A DNA stretch of 64,000 bases from an uncultured Bacillota bacterium (GTDB lineage: Bacteria > Bacillota > Clostridia > Lachnospirales > Lachnospiraceae). Below are positions 22,505 through 31,584 of this stretch, piece by piece. The notes under the pieces were generated by a model. It saw only the letters and a list, made by a program, of their open reading frames with translations. It was not told the DNA's origin and ran no database searches. Where the stretch lies: the NCBI GenBank assembly GCA_958352855.1, contig CATWQE010000004.1, positions 1-64,000 of the forward strand, given 5' to 3'. Both the position numbers and the translations under genes were made by a program. Each line of letters starts with the position of its first letter. Within the stretch, counting starts at the first letter, position 1.

Positions 22505-25213
22505 GTGGATAAAAACGAGTATCGGGCAAAACTGGATGAAATCAATGATTTGGTGGACAGCCAGGATTACCAGGGAGCCCTTAAAATTGTAGACACAATT
22601 GACTGGAGACGGGTGCGCAGTGCCAGGACACTCTGCATGATTGGCGAGATTTATGAAGCCAACAAACGCTATGAAGATAGCCGCAAGATTTTGCTTCTGG
22701 CTCATCAGAGAGCTCCTATCGGTAAAACCGTGCTGTACAGGCTGGTGGAATTGTCCATTAAGATGGGGAATTTTGATGAGGCAGCCGACTATTATAAAAA
22801 CTTTGTAGAAATATCACCAAATGATAACAGCCGGTATATTTTGAAGTATAAACTTTCCAGGGCAAGGCGCGCTCCTATCAAGGAGCAGATTTCCATACTT
22901 CAGGAATACAAGGAAAAAGAATACACAGAGAGATGGTCCTATGAGCTTGCCAGATTGTATGCGAAAGCAGGTATGAAGGAAGCCTGTATGGAAGAATGTG
23001 ATGATTTAATTCTGTGGTTTAGTGAGGGAAAATATGTGACCAAGGCCATGGAGTTAAAGATGAAATATGGAACTTTAACTCCGCAGCAGCAGGAAAAATA
23101 CCGTAAAGGCACACCCCAGAAGAATTTCCAGACTACTGTTCCCGTAACTCCTGCAGCGCCGGCGCCACAGACTGCAAAGGAAGAGCCGGTGAAAACAGCA
23201 GAGGCTCTTTCCGCAGAAGAGAAAGAAATTGAAGAAATACTAAAAAGTGTGGAATTTAAGATTCCAGGCGAGGAGCCAGAAAACCCACCACAGCTTCAGG
23301 AAAAGGTGGCCCAGGGTATTCGTGATGTATTCCAGGGCAATGCTTCTGCAGAAGCAGAAGAGACCGCAGCAGCTATGGACCCTGCGGTCAGCCAGACACC
23401 GGAAGAAAAAGGTTATGTGGTGAAAGACCTGGAGCCGGAGGATTTTGGAAAAACGACAGGATTTAAGCCCTTCCATATGGGAGAAGGCATGACCATGCAG
23501 GTAAAAGCAGAGGCGCCAAAATCCAGGAGCTTTGACCCGAAAGATTTCACACCAGGTTCTATAAAGACAAGCTCCAGGGAATTTGAACTGGATCTGGAAG
23601 CGCTTTTAGCTGAAACTGCAAATGAGTTAGCTCAGGCAGTGGCAGAGGAAACCGGAGAACAGGAAGCAACAGAAGAGCCAGCCCATGCAGAAGTTCTTGA
23701 AACTGAATCTGTGGAAAATGTGGAAAATGCAGAAGAGGCGCAGACAGCGGAGCCAGAGGTGGTTTCGGAACAGGTGGTTGAGCCAGTACAGGAACAGGCT
23801 GTAAAGGTAGCGTCAGTGGCAGAAAGTCTCAGTCAGGCATTGGCAGCTAAAGCAGAAGAGGTTGATGCTCTGACAGCAGGAATGACCCAGGAAGTGGTAA
23901 TTCCACAGAGTGAACCAGAGAAGATACCGGATGTTACAGAAGAAATCCAGCAGGAAACAGTTTTGGAAGCACCAGAAGAGATTTCCGAAGCATCGGAAGA
24001 AATTTTGGAAGTTTCCGAAGAACAGGTGGAAGTGATTCCAGAGGAAGAAGAGGAAATCCTGCCAGCAGAAGAAACAGCGGAAGAGCTTATAGAAGAAACC
24101 ATAGAGGAGCTGGAGCAGATTGAGATTGAACCAGAGGAGCTGGAGCAGATTGAGATTGAACCAGAGGAACTGGCAGCCGAAGCATTTGCTGTTACGGAAG
24201 AGGTGGAAAGAGTAAGCCCGGCAGAGCCAGAACCGGAAATCGAAGAAGGCGCTACCAAAGAGTTTCCGGTAGAAAAGGTAAAGGAAGCTCTGGGAGAAAT
24301 TGATTTATCCAAAGCATTAGAAGAGGAATTAGAGGATACAGATACTTCCAAACAGGATGATTCCCATATGAAACGTGTGACAGCGTCTGTTGCTACGGAG
24401 GAAGGACATAAATCCACCGCCTTTAGCACTGCAGTGGAAGGACTGATGCGCCATCACCTGACAGAAGAGGAACACAGGCGTTTGTTTACCTATTTCTTCC
24501 CGATTCCAGGCATGTCACAGCAGATTAATGAGGCTCTGGATATTGCACAGGAATCAGCCTGCGCCAAGACATCCCAGGCGGGAAATATTATTGTCACAGG
24601 AAGAGAAGGTTCAGGAAAAACAAGGCTTTCCGAAGGTCTGATTAAAGCATTGTGCAAAGAACGTCAGATGGAAGGTGCAAAAGTAGCTTATATTACAGCA
24701 GAAAAGCTGAATAAAAAAGATCCTGTTGCAGTGGTAGGAAAACTTGCCGGAGGATTTCTGGTAGTAGAAAATGCCGGAGAACTGAAGGAAGAGGTTGTAG
24801 AAAACATGTCTAAAGCCATGGAGTTTAAGACCAACCGCCTCACTGTGATTCTGGAAGATTTAAAACCTGGTATCCGCAAACTGGAAGAGAAATTCCCTGA
24901 GTTTATGAAGAAGTTCGATTCCAAGATTGTGATTCCTGTGTTTACAAATGATGAGCTGGTATCCTTTGCAAAAACCTATGCAAAAGAGCTGGGATATAAG
25001 ATTGACGATATGGCAGTGCTTGCTTTGTATACTCTCATTGGAGACAATCAGAATGAGGAAAATCCGGTAGCAGTAGGTATGGTTCGTGAAATGATGGACG
25101 AAGCCATTGCAAGAGCCTCCAGAAAAGGCAGAAGAGCCGGCAAAAAAGTGAGCAAGAGACATTTAGATGAAACAGGCAGAATTATGTTATACGAAAAAGA
25201 TTTTGATATCTAA
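22505..25213 (+). CDS. TPR protein with acidic linker and C-terminal AAA-type ATPase
   Basis: About 902 residues in three parts. Residues 1-190 are TPR-like helices (ALKIVDTIDWRRVRSARTLC, YEDSRKILLLAHQRAP). Residues 200-610 are an unusually Glu-rich, low-complexity linker. Residues 620-902 are an ATPase with Walker A VTGREGSGKTRLSEGL and a Walker B-like GGFLVVENAGEL, where Asn follows the Glu. GTG 22505 is chosen because AGAGGTG lies six bases before. It precedes rsmA by ten to fifteen bases and is probably co-transcribed. I recognise the architecture as one seen in Lachnospiraceae but know no function. Confidence 0.8.
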   Translation: MDKNEYRAKLDEINDLVDSQDYQGALKIVDTIDWRRVRSARTLCMIGEIYEANKRYEDSRKILLLAHQRAPIGKTVLYRLVELSIKMGNFDEAADYYKNFVEISPNDNSRYILKYKLSRARRAPIKEQISILQEYKEKEYTERWSYELARLYAKAGMKEACMEECDDLILWFSEGKYVTKAMELKMKYGTLTPQQQEKYRKGTPQKNFQTTVPVTPAAPAPQTAKEEPVKTAEALSAEEKEIEEILKSVEFKIPGEEPENPPQLQEKVAQGIRDVFQGNASAEAEETAAAMDPAVSQTPEEKGYVVKDLEPEDFGKTTGFKPFHMGEGMTMQVKAEAPKSRSFDPKDFTPGSIKTSSREFELDLEALLAETANELAQAVAEETGEQEATEEPAHAEVLETESVENVENAEEAQTAEPEVVSEQVVEPVQEQAVKVASVAESLSQALAAKAEEVDALTAGMTQEVVIPQSEPEKIPDVTEEIQQETVLEAPEEISEASEEILEVSEEQVEVIPEEEEEILPAEETAEELIEETIEELEQIEIEPEELEQIEIEPEELAAEAFAVTEEVERVSPAEPEPEIEEGATKEFPVEKVKEALGEIDLSKALEEELEDTDTSKQDDSHMKRVTASVATEEGHKSTAFSTAVEGLMRHHLTEEEHRRLFTYFFPIPGMSQQINEALDIAQESACAKTSQAGNIIVTGREGSGKTRLSEGLIKALCKERQMEGAKVAYITAEKLNKKDPVAVVGKLAGGFLVVENAGELKEEVVENMSKAMEFKTNRLTVILEDLKPGIRKLEEKFPEFMKKFDSKIVIPVFTNDELVSFAKTYAKELGYKIDDMAVLALYTLIGDNQNEENPVAVGMVREMMDEAIARASRKGRRAGKKVSKRHLDETGRIMLYEKDFDI
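24104..24163 (+). repeat. Perfect tandem duplication of a 30-bp unit
   Basis: The 30-base unit encoding EELEQIEIEP occurs twice in direct succession with no difference (24104-24133 and 24134-24163), followed by a partial third copy. It sits in the acidic linker of the TPR/AAA protein. Perfect identity suggests recent slippage; copy number may vary between strains. Confidence 0.9.
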
Positions 25214-25228
25214 GCAGGAGGAATGAGA

Positions 25229-26095
25229 ATGACAGCCCCTTATCTGGGAAATCCAAAGAGAACCATAGAAGTTCTTCAGAAATATGAATTTGTTTTTCAG
25301 AAAAAGTTCGGGCAGAACTTCCTCATAGACACCCATGTGCTGGATAAAATCATAAATGCTGCAGAGATTACAAAGGAAGATTTTGTATTGGAGATTGGTC
25401 CTGGTATCGGGACCATGACCCAGTACCTGGCCTGTGCAGCAAGAGAGGTTTATGCAGTAGAAATCGACAAAGCATTGATTCCTATTTTAGAAGATACTCT
25501 TCAGGACTATGATAATGTGACAGTTCTCAATGAAGACATTCTCAAAGTAGACATCAGGAAACTGGCAGAGGAGCACAACCAGGGAAAACCCATTAAAGTT
25601 GTGGCGAATCTGCCATATTACATTACCACACCGATTATTATGGGATTATTTGAGGAACATGTGCCTATAGAATCCATTACCGTTATGGTGCAAAAAGAAG
25701 TTGCAGACAGAATGCAGGTAGGACCCGGGACAAAGGACTATGGCGCCCTGTCTCTGGCAGTGCAGTATTACGCCGAGCCTTATATTGTGGCCAATGTTCC
25801 GCCCAACTGTTTTATGCCAAGGCCCAAGGTGGGCAGCGCGGTAATCCGTCTTACCAGACATAAAGAAGCTCCGGTTAAGACTGTAGATGAAAAATTAATG
25901 TTTCGTCTTATCCGGGCATCTTTTAATCAGAGACGTAAAACACTGGTAAACAGTTTAAAGAATTCACCGGAGCTTTCCTTTAGCAAGGAAGAGATTCAGG
26001 AGGCCATTGCAGCCTGCGGATTTTCGGAAGGTGTCAGAGGAGAGGCCCTGACGCTGGCAGATTTTGCGGCGTTGACCAATGAATTGAAAAAATAG
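25229..26095 (+). CDS. rsmA: 16S rRNA dimethyladenosine transferase RsmA (KsgA)
   Basis: About 288 residues. It dimethylates two adjacent adenosines near the 3' end of 16S rRNA. The SAM site VLEIGPGIGTMTQYL, the NLPYYITTPI catalytic motif and the PRPKVGSAVIRL stretch are present, followed by the RASFNQRRKTLVNSL C-terminal domain. ATG 25229 is chosen since AGGAGG at 25216-25221 would be only one base before ATG 25223. Confidence 0.97.
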   Translation: MTAPYLGNPKRTIEVLQKYEFVFQKKFGQNFLIDTHVLDKIINAAEITKEDFVLEIGPGIGTMTQYLACAAREVYAVEIDKALIPILEDTLQDYDNVTVLNEDILKVDIRKLAEEHNQGKPIKVVANLPYYITTPIIMGLFEEHVPIESITVMVQKEVADRMQVGPGTKDYGALSLAVQYYAEPYIVANVPPNCFMPRPKVGSAVIRLTRHKEAPVKTVDEKLMFRLIRASFNQRRKTLVNSLKNSPELSFSKEEIQEAIAACGFSEGVRGEALTLADFAALTNELKK

Positions 26096-26104
26096 ACAAA
26101 ACAA

Positions 26105-26154
26105 AGAGAGTGTCATTCTCACATCTTATGGATGATTGAATGACACTCTCTTTT
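26105..26154. terminator. Bidirectional terminator between rsmA and the ROK gene
   Basis: Fourteen-base arms AGAGAGTGTCATTC (26105-26118) and GAATGACACTCTCT (26138-26151) with T-runs on both strands. The two flanking genes converge here, so it serves both. The remaining sequence up to 26,328 is AT-rich and shows no gene. Confidence 0.88.
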
Positions 26155-26328
26155 CTATAAATATTAAAGGAAGGAGAGCCGACTCTTGCGAGCCGACATA
26201 TGAAAAAGAAAATATAAAAATAACTTGCTCTGTATTATTTTTATGATATTAGTATATCCCAGAATTATGTTCAAATCGTGTTGAAGTTGTGAAGAAATCA
26301 TGAACGAAAATCAAACCTTTTATGAATG

Positions 26329-27498
26329 TTAAATGATTTCTAAATCCTTGTGGTGTGTCTGGATTTGAAGATGCTGAATATCCAGAAAACATTCCACACA
26401 CACGCGAATACCGCCCATAAGTCCGGAAATATCCTGTAATTTGGATGAAATAATTTTGCAGTCCCGGTTCTGGTGCTTTGAGAGATATTCCAGAATACGG
26501 GAATTAATATCTGGGATGTAGTTGGAAAAGGCGCTGTTAATCACAATTAAATCTGTATTAAAGGTATTGATAATATTGTTGATTCCAATGGACATATATT
26601 TGACAAACAAATCCATCATTTCCAGAGCAGCAGGGAGCTTTTGCTGGTAATCGGCCAGAAACTGGTCTATGGTTACCTGGATTTGTCCGGTGCGGGCAGC
26701 ATATTCCTCTAAAATGGCTTTTTCAGAGGCATATTGTTCCAGACAGCCGCAGTTTCCGCAGGGGCAGGGCTTTCCGTCAGGGAACAGAATGGTATGACCA
26801 AATTCTCCTGCATAACCGTCATGTCCTTTATACAAATGCTCACCAATTAAAATTCCCATACCAATACCATCATGAACATTAATGTGAATCATATTTTTAT
26901 ACCCAAAATGAAAAGCAGATTCTCCCAGCACAGAGAAATTAGATTCATTTTCCACAATTACAGGTAAATGGAAGATATCTTCCAAAATTTGTCCCAAATC
27001 AGGCTGAGGCAGTGGATAGTAGGGGGTAAACAAAATGCGGTTATTGTTTACAACACCATAGATTCCAACAGCAATTCCAACAATGCCATAAGGCGAATGG
27101 GAGTATTTTGCAATCTGTCCGGCAATAATTTCCTTCAAAAGAGGGAGAAGCTCCTGGTCCTGGTGAAAGGCATATTCCTGGACTTTGCAGTTTTCACCTT
27201 TTAAATTTGCTGCAAGGGTAATAATCTGGTTTGGCCGTACATCAATAGCCAGAGCATATCCGCAGTTTTTTTGAAACTCCAGAAGAATGGGCTTTCTTCC
27301 CATGGCAGTTTTGGCGCTGCCGATTTCCAGAACCAAATTTTGCTGCAGAAGCTCCTGAACAATATTGGAGATAGTAGCCTTGGTAAGTTTTAGTTGTTTT
27401 GCCAGTTCTGCCCTGGAAACAGGAGGATGATTTACAAGATACTCCAGTACCAGGCGCCTGTTATTATCACGTATCATTTCCTGGTTGGCAATAGACAT
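26329..27498 (-). CDS. ROK-family transcriptional repressor (NagC/XylR type)
   Basis: About 389 residues. The N-terminal winged helix reads VSRAELAKQLKLTKATISNI. The ROK sugar-kinase-like domain follows, with GYAGEFGHTILFPDGKPCPC and the zinc motif CPCGNCGCLEQY. ATG 27498 (MSIANQ) is chosen because AAGGAG lies at a normal distance, inside a longer upstream frame. Such proteins repress sugar genes until a sugar binds. No sugar operon is adjacent, so the target is unknown. It diverges from the DUF1002 gene. Confidence 0.9.
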   Translation of the reverse strand: MSIANQEMIRDNNRRLVLEYLVNHPPVSRAELAKQLKLTKATISNIVQELLQQNLVLEIGSAKTAMGRKPILLEFQKNCGYALAIDVRPNQIITLAANLKGENCKVQEYAFHQDQELLPLLKEIIAGQIAKYSHSPYGIVGIAVGIYGVVNNNRILFTPYYPLPQPDLGQILEDIFHLPVIVENESNFSVLGESAFHFGYKNMIHINVHDGIGMGILIGEHLYKGHDGYAGEFGHTILFPDGKPCPCGNCGCLEQYASEKAILEEYAARTGQIQVTIDQFLADYQQKLPAALEMMDLFVKYMSIGINNIINTFNTDLIVINSAFSNYIPDINSRILEYLSKHQNRDCKIISSKLQDISGLMGGIRVCVECFLDIQHLQIQTHHKDLEII

Positions 27499-27580
27499 AA
27501 TAGAAAACTCCTTTTTCATATAAATTCCAAAATAATCATAATCCTATCATACACTGTTCTTTCAAGCCCGGCAACCAGAA

Positions 27581-27681
27581 TTTGTTTATTGACTATACAA
27601 ACTGTAAAGAATAGTATGTAAATGCTTTATATAAGGTTTAGAGAATCTTTAGATACAGAATACCAGGAGACGTGTTATAAT
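27581..27681. promoter_or_regulatory. Divergent control region: dyad and extended -10 promoter
   Basis: An inverted repeat TTTGT-N11-ACAAA at 27581-27601 resembles operators of ROK repressors and overlaps a TTGACT...TAGTAT promoter-like pair. Further right, TGTTATAAT at 27673-27681 is an extended -10 box for the DUF1002 gene. Autoregulation by the ROK protein is inferred. Confidence 0.5.
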
Positions 27682-27754
27682 TGTTTATATGGTTCAGGCG
27701 GATTTTGGAATGCGTTTTGGGACTAAAAGAGATTAAAAACAGGAGAGATGAAAT

Positions 27755-28645
27755 ATGATGAAAAAAAGAGGAATTGCTGTATTGTTAGCCGGGATGATGC
27801 TGGTGGCCTCACCCCTTACCGTTCTGGCAGACAGGGAAGACGCGAAGCTGAATGTTCCGTATGTGTCTTTGGGGGCAGATTTAAACGCACAGGAGAGGGA
27901 AACAGTTTTGAGACTTCTGGATGTTACGGAGGAAGATTTAAAGAAGTATACAGTGGCAACTGTGACAAACCAGGATGAACACGATTTCCTGGATTCTTAT
28001 CTGGATAAGAGCGTTATTGGCTCCAGAGCCCTTTCTTCTGTTCTGGTAGAAGGGAAAAAGGATGGGAATGGAATTAACGTAAAGACTAAGAATATTACTT
28101 ACTGTACACCGGGCATGTATGAGAATGCTCTGGCTACAGCAGGAATTAAGGACGCAGATATTGTGGTGGCAGGTCCTTTTAACATTTCAGGAACTGCAGC
28201 TTTGGTAGGAGCCATTAAATCCTATGAAAACATGACAGGGGAAAAGGTGAATACAGAGAATGTAGAGACTGCAACCAATGAGCTGGTAATTACCGGACAG
28301 GTGGCGGAAAGCGTAGGTGACCAGGAGAAAGCAGAGCAGCTTATAGGCGCGATTAAAGAGCAGGTAGTAGAGGGAGAAGCAGTTACCACAGAGGAAATTG
28401 AAAATGTGGTAGAACAGGCAGCCCAGGAAATGAAAATTGAGCTGTCAGAAGAGGACAGACAGGCCATTGTGTCTTTGATGGAGAAAATTGATGACCTGGA
28501 TCTGGATATTGAAAGCCTGAAAGAACAGGCCAAAAATCTCTATGACAAAATCGCAAGCCTGGATTTGGATTTAAACATTGACGGAGAACAGGTAAAAGGA
28601 TTTTTCCAGAAAATTATAGATTTCTTTAAGGGATTATTTGAATAG
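27755..28645 (+). CDS. Secreted DUF1002 protein (YpuA-like)
   Basis: A 296-residue protein with a signal peptide (KKRGIAVLLAGMMLVASP, cleavage likely after VLA-D near residue 26). The DUF1002 body follows: VSLGADLNAQERETVLRLLD, ALSSVLVEGKKDGNGINVKT and YCTPGMYENALATAGIKDAD. The last third is a predicted helical, acidic segment ending in KGFFQKIIDFFKGLFE. AGGAGAG precedes the start. Related to Bacillus subtilis YpuA, whose role is not known. A terminator follows. Confidence 0.9.
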   Translation: MMKKRGIAVLLAGMMLVASPLTVLADREDAKLNVPYVSLGADLNAQERETVLRLLDVTEEDLKKYTVATVTNQDEHDFLDSYLDKSVIGSRALSSVLVEGKKDGNGINVKTKNITYCTPGMYENALATAGIKDADIVVAGPFNISGTAALVGAIKSYENMTGEKVNTENVETATNELVITGQVAESVGDQEKAEQLIGAIKEQVVEGEAVTTEEIENVVEQAAQEMKIELSEEDRQAIVSLMEKIDDLDLDIESLKEQAKNLYDKIASLDLDLNIDGEQVKGFFQKIIDFFKGLFE

Positions 28646-28653
28646 GAACAAAA

Positions 28654-28702
28654 GGGGAGACTGTCCAAAAACTATGTTAGTCTAGTTTTGGATAGTCTCC
28701 CC
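28654..28702. terminator. Bidirectional hairpin between DUF1002 and dinD-like genes
   Basis: Arms of about 20 bases, starting GGGGAGACTGTCC and ending GGATAGTCTCCCC, with one mismatch and a short loop. It lies between two converging genes and likely ends both transcripts. Confidence 0.8.
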
Positions 28703-28713
28703 AATTACTGCCA

Positions 28714-29583
28714 TTAACGTGTCTCAGCGGCTTCCGATTCAGGCAGTTTTCCTGCTTGTGCTGCCAATTTTTTTTCCTGTGATCTTACGCGACGTTCCAG
28801 TTTTTTTATGTCTTCGGAAGGGGGCAGTTCCTCCGGCTTGATTCCACGCTGCCCAAGCATTCCGCGCACAGAAAGATTATTCTGCACGTGTTCGCCAGTG
28901 ATGGCACGTTCGCCCTGTAAGTCTTTTTCTTCTACATTGTAGTTGGTCATTTCTGTTGCCAGATTCTTTGCCGCAATCGTCAGTGTAGGAAGAAAGTCTG
29001 CAAGCGGGCGATTATCTTTCACACCCAGGCGTGCTTTCATTTCCATTGTAGTGTGACCGCCAAACAAAGCCTGATCACCTTTAGAACGAATGCGACCAAA
29101 ACCGGCATCATCCACACCACGCTCATAAATATTCTGAGAAAGACGTTTTTCGGATTCGCGGAGTCGACCACGAGCCTCTGTACGCTCAATAAGTGCAATA
29201 CGTTCTTCAATCAGTTCCTGTCTTCGGGTCTGTACTGCAAAGTAACTCTGTGCAAACGCAATTTCTTCTTTTTTTGGATCGCCGTTTTGTGCAACTAAAT
29301 AACAGGCATAGCGGGTGAGCATATAATCTTTAATCCTTCTATGTGCGCCACTACCCAGAGAAACCATTTTCGTGATCTCACGAAAATGGTTGGATACCTC
29401 AATACCACTGGTTTCACAGGAATCCATTGCACGTGAAATGGATTTGTTAAAGTTTTCCCAACGCTCATAGCCGAGCAAGGGCATCAATTCACGAGCATAC
29501 CAAAATTCAACGTTTGCGGTTTCATCGCTGTGTACAACAAGGTCAAACTGTTCCTTAATCTGACCAACTCTCTTTCTATCCAT
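28714..29583 (-). CDS. DinD-like DNA-damage-inducible protein
   Basis: A 289-residue protein with the BRO-N/ANT-like N-terminus of DinD: EFWYARELMPLLGYERWENF, then HFREITKMVSLGSGAHRRIK and DYMLTRYACYLVAQNGDPKK. The second half contains GDQALFGGHTTMEMKARLG and the TNYNVEEKDLQGERAITGEH motif of the family. In E. coli DinD is SOS-regulated and inhibits RecA. The start shares a base with the stop of a broken Xre gene. Its base use and the broken neighbour suggest it arrived on a mobile segment. No clear LexA box is visible. Confidence 0.88.
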   Translation of the reverse strand: MDRKRVGQIKEQFDLVVHSDETANVEFWYARELMPLLGYERWENFNKSISRAMDSCETSGIEVSNHFREITKMVSLGSGAHRRIKDYMLTRYACYLVAQNGDPKKEEIAFAQSYFAVQTRRQELIEERIALIERTEARGRLRESEKRLSQNIYERGVDDAGFGRIRSKGDQALFGGHTTMEMKARLGVKDNRPLADFLPTLTIAAKNLATEMTNYNVEEKDLQGERAITGEHVQNNLSVRGMLGQRGIKPEELPPSEDIKKLERRVRSQEKKLAAQAGKLPESEAAETR

Positions 29584-29672
29584 TATTTTTCCTCCGTATT
29601 ATCCGGTACAAATTCTAATATATCGTTAGGTGTGCAGTTCATAGATGCACAAATACGTTCAACTTGGCTGCA
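29583..29672 (-). pseudogene. C-terminal remnant of a small Xre regulator
   Basis: The minus-strand frame reads VERICASMNCTPNDILEFVP followed by DNTEEK and stop. This is the usual end of short Cro/Xre regulators (HTH_26 type). The frame meets a stop only a few codons upstream, and the DNA-binding part is missing. The remnant's stop overlaps the dinD start (TAATG), so the two once formed an operon. The break joins directly to the end of the PTS gene. Confidence 0.75.
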
Positions 29673-29694
29673 TTATTTTAGAAGGAGTATTAAT

Positions 29695-30753
29695 TTATAA
29701 ATCCAGCCTCATATCTCCAGCCTTAATAAGATTGAGTTTTCTCATACCATTTGCAATGCCAAGGGTGAGAAGGCCGGGGAGTATGAAATACATAAGCAAG
29801 ATTTTCAGCAGGAGTACCGCAGAATCCTGGGTAGGCGCCATGGTTTGCCAGGACATAACCGGTCCCAGAAGAACAGTGGTTCCAAGTCCGGCTCCGGCGG
29901 TGCTGTTGGTCATTTTTGCCACAAGGACGCCTATGGGGCCAAGGATTGCACTGGAAAGCAGGGAAGGCAGCCAGATAAGAGGCCGTTGTAGGATTTTAGG
30001 AAATTGAAGTTTGGAGGTTCCAAGTCCTACTGCAAGAAGACCAAAAACACCATTGTCCTTATATCCTGCCAGGGCGAATCCGATCATGTTGCAGCAACAG
30101 CCAATAGTTGCTGCTCCGGCGGCTAAACCGGATAGCTGCAGCATAGCGGCCAGGGCGGCAGCATTTAGGGGAAAGGTGCAGGCCATTCCCATGAAAACAG
30201 CCAGTGTGATGCCCATGACAAGGGGCTGCTGCTGTGTGCCCCAGGAGATAAGCTCTCCCAGCTTTTCCATGAGGCCGCTTATCGGGATACCAACCCAGAA
30301 TCCGCACAGACAGCCCCCCAGAATACCAAAAAGAGGAGCCAGGAGATAATCCAGGCTGGTTTTTCCCAGAAGGAAACGGGAAATTTCCATGGCCACAAAA
30401 GCAGCCAGAAAGGCGCCAAGAGGGTCTCCGCAACCCATTTCCAGGAAGGATTTTGGTTCTGTGAAGAAGCTTCCATTTAGAATTTCCTGAGAAAAGGCTC
30501 CTGTCATACCGGCGATTGCAGCGCAGAGGCAGGAAAAAGAGTTTTCCCCAAGGCGGCTGGCAATTCCGATACCGATACCAGCGCCTGTAAGAGAAATCGC
30601 CATAGCGCCGCTGTTTTGCAGAAATGTGCCTGCAGAGCCATGGAACAATAAACCGATTTGCTGAAGGGCCATACCCAGGATCCATGTGACAAATAAGCCA
30701 CAGGCCATACCCCGGAAGCCTTCAATAAAAAAACGATGAAAAATATTCTTCAT
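29695..30753 (-). CDS. PTS system EIIC-like membrane protein (PTS_EIIC_2)
   Basis: A 352-residue membrane protein with about nine segments. GAMAISLTGAGIGIGIASRL, GDPLGAFLAAFVAMEISRFL, CTFPLNAAALAAMLQLSGLA and GTTVLLGPVMSWQTM are typical of the PTS_EIIC_2 family. These stand alone, without EIIA or EIIB domains, so the sugar and even phosphotransfer are uncertain. It starts four bases from the end of the S1-domain gene and is probably in one operon with it. Confidence 0.85.
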   Translation of the reverse strand: MKNIFHRFFIEGFRGMACGLFVTWILGMALQQIGLLFHGSAGTFLQNSGAMAISLTGAGIGIGIASRLGENSFSCLCAAIAGMTGAFSQEILNGSFFTEPKSFLEMGCGDPLGAFLAAFVAMEISRFLLGKTSLDYLLAPLFGILGGCLCGFWVGIPISGLMEKLGELISWGTQQQPLVMGITLAVFMGMACTFPLNAAALAAMLQLSGLAAGAATIGCCCNMIGFALAGYKDNGVFGLLAVGLGTSKLQFPKILQRPLIWLPSLLSSAILGPIGVLVAKMTNSTAGAGLGTTVLLGPVMSWQTMAPTQDSAVLLLKILLMYFILPGLLTLGIANGMRKLNLIKAGDMRLDL

Positions 30754-30756
30754 AGC

Positions 30757-31461
30757 TTAGTCTAATTTCAGATTTTTAAAGAGAGAGCCAAGAGAAGTGG
30801 AGATTTCTTCGCTTTCTGGAAGCTCATAGTCTGGTTCTTCTTCTTTTTCTTCCGGTACTTCAATGAGAGCTTTCATGCTGAGGCTGATTTTTCCGTCCTC
30901 ATTTTTAATTACTTTTGCAGTTACCGTATCACCTACAGACAGAACAGCCTTTGGATGCTTAATACGTTTTTCGGAAATCTGAGAAATATGCACCAGTCCT
31001 GAGATGCCATTTCCAAGAGAAACAAATGCGCCATACGTCTGGAGAGATTCCACAGTTCCCTCTACCACACTTCCGACTTTAATCCGGTCAACCTGTTCTC
31101 TTTTCTTAGCAGCAGCCTGCTCCTGAAGAATTTCTTTAGCAGAGAGTAGCAGACGGTTTTCCTGTTCGTCAACCTCCATGACACGAACCATAAGAGTTTT
31201 CTTTAAATAATCTTCTGGATTTTCTACATAATTTAAAGCCAGTCTGGAAACTGGAATAAAAGCCCGGATGCCTTCCACATAAGCGATTACACCGCCTTTT
31301 ACAATGCCCTCTACGGTGACTTCAAATTCTGTCTTGTCTTCCTTCATCTGCTCCAATTTGTCCCACACAAGCATGTCATCATCCCGGAAATTTGAGAAGG
31401 ACGCGTTGATTTCATCTGCGTAGTCATCCATAGTTTCCTGTTTTTTCATTTCATCTGTCAT
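30757..31461 (-). CDS. S1 RNA-binding domain protein (RpsA-like)
   Basis: About 234 residues with two S1 domains: the first at about 40-110 (VEGIVKGGVIAYVEGIRAFI), the second at about 125-195 (GSVVEGTVESLQTYGAFVSL, GLVHISQISEKRI). ATG 31461 is preferred because GGGAGG precedes it; an open frame extends 14 codons further. Short S1 proteins of this kind stand in for ribosomal protein S1 in Firmicutes and bind mRNA. The C-terminus is acidic. Confidence 0.88.
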   Translation of the reverse strand: MTDEMKKQETMDDYADEINASFSNFRDDDMLVWDKLEQMKEDKTEFEVTVEGIVKGGVIAYVEGIRAFIPVSRLALNYVENPEDYLKKTLMVRVMEVDEQENRLLLSAKEILQEQAAAKKREQVDRIKVGSVVEGTVESLQTYGAFVSLGNGISGLVHISQISEKRIKHPKAVLSVGDTVTAKVIKNEDGKISLSMKALIEVPEEKEEEPDYELPESEEISTSLGSLFKNLKLD

Positions 31462-31584
31462 GATGTTACCTCCCAAGTTAAAATTCGATTTCAAATCGTG
31501 CAATCATTATAACATAATTGCCATAAATTTAGAAGTATGTTACTATAATGGCAAAATACCTTAAAAAACAGAGAGGAAGGAAGA

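Noticed and set aside
23833..24429. 198-codon Ser-rich minus-strand frame
   Set aside because: It is the reverse reading of the Glu-rich linker, whose GAA/GAG codons give Ser-type codons on the other strand.
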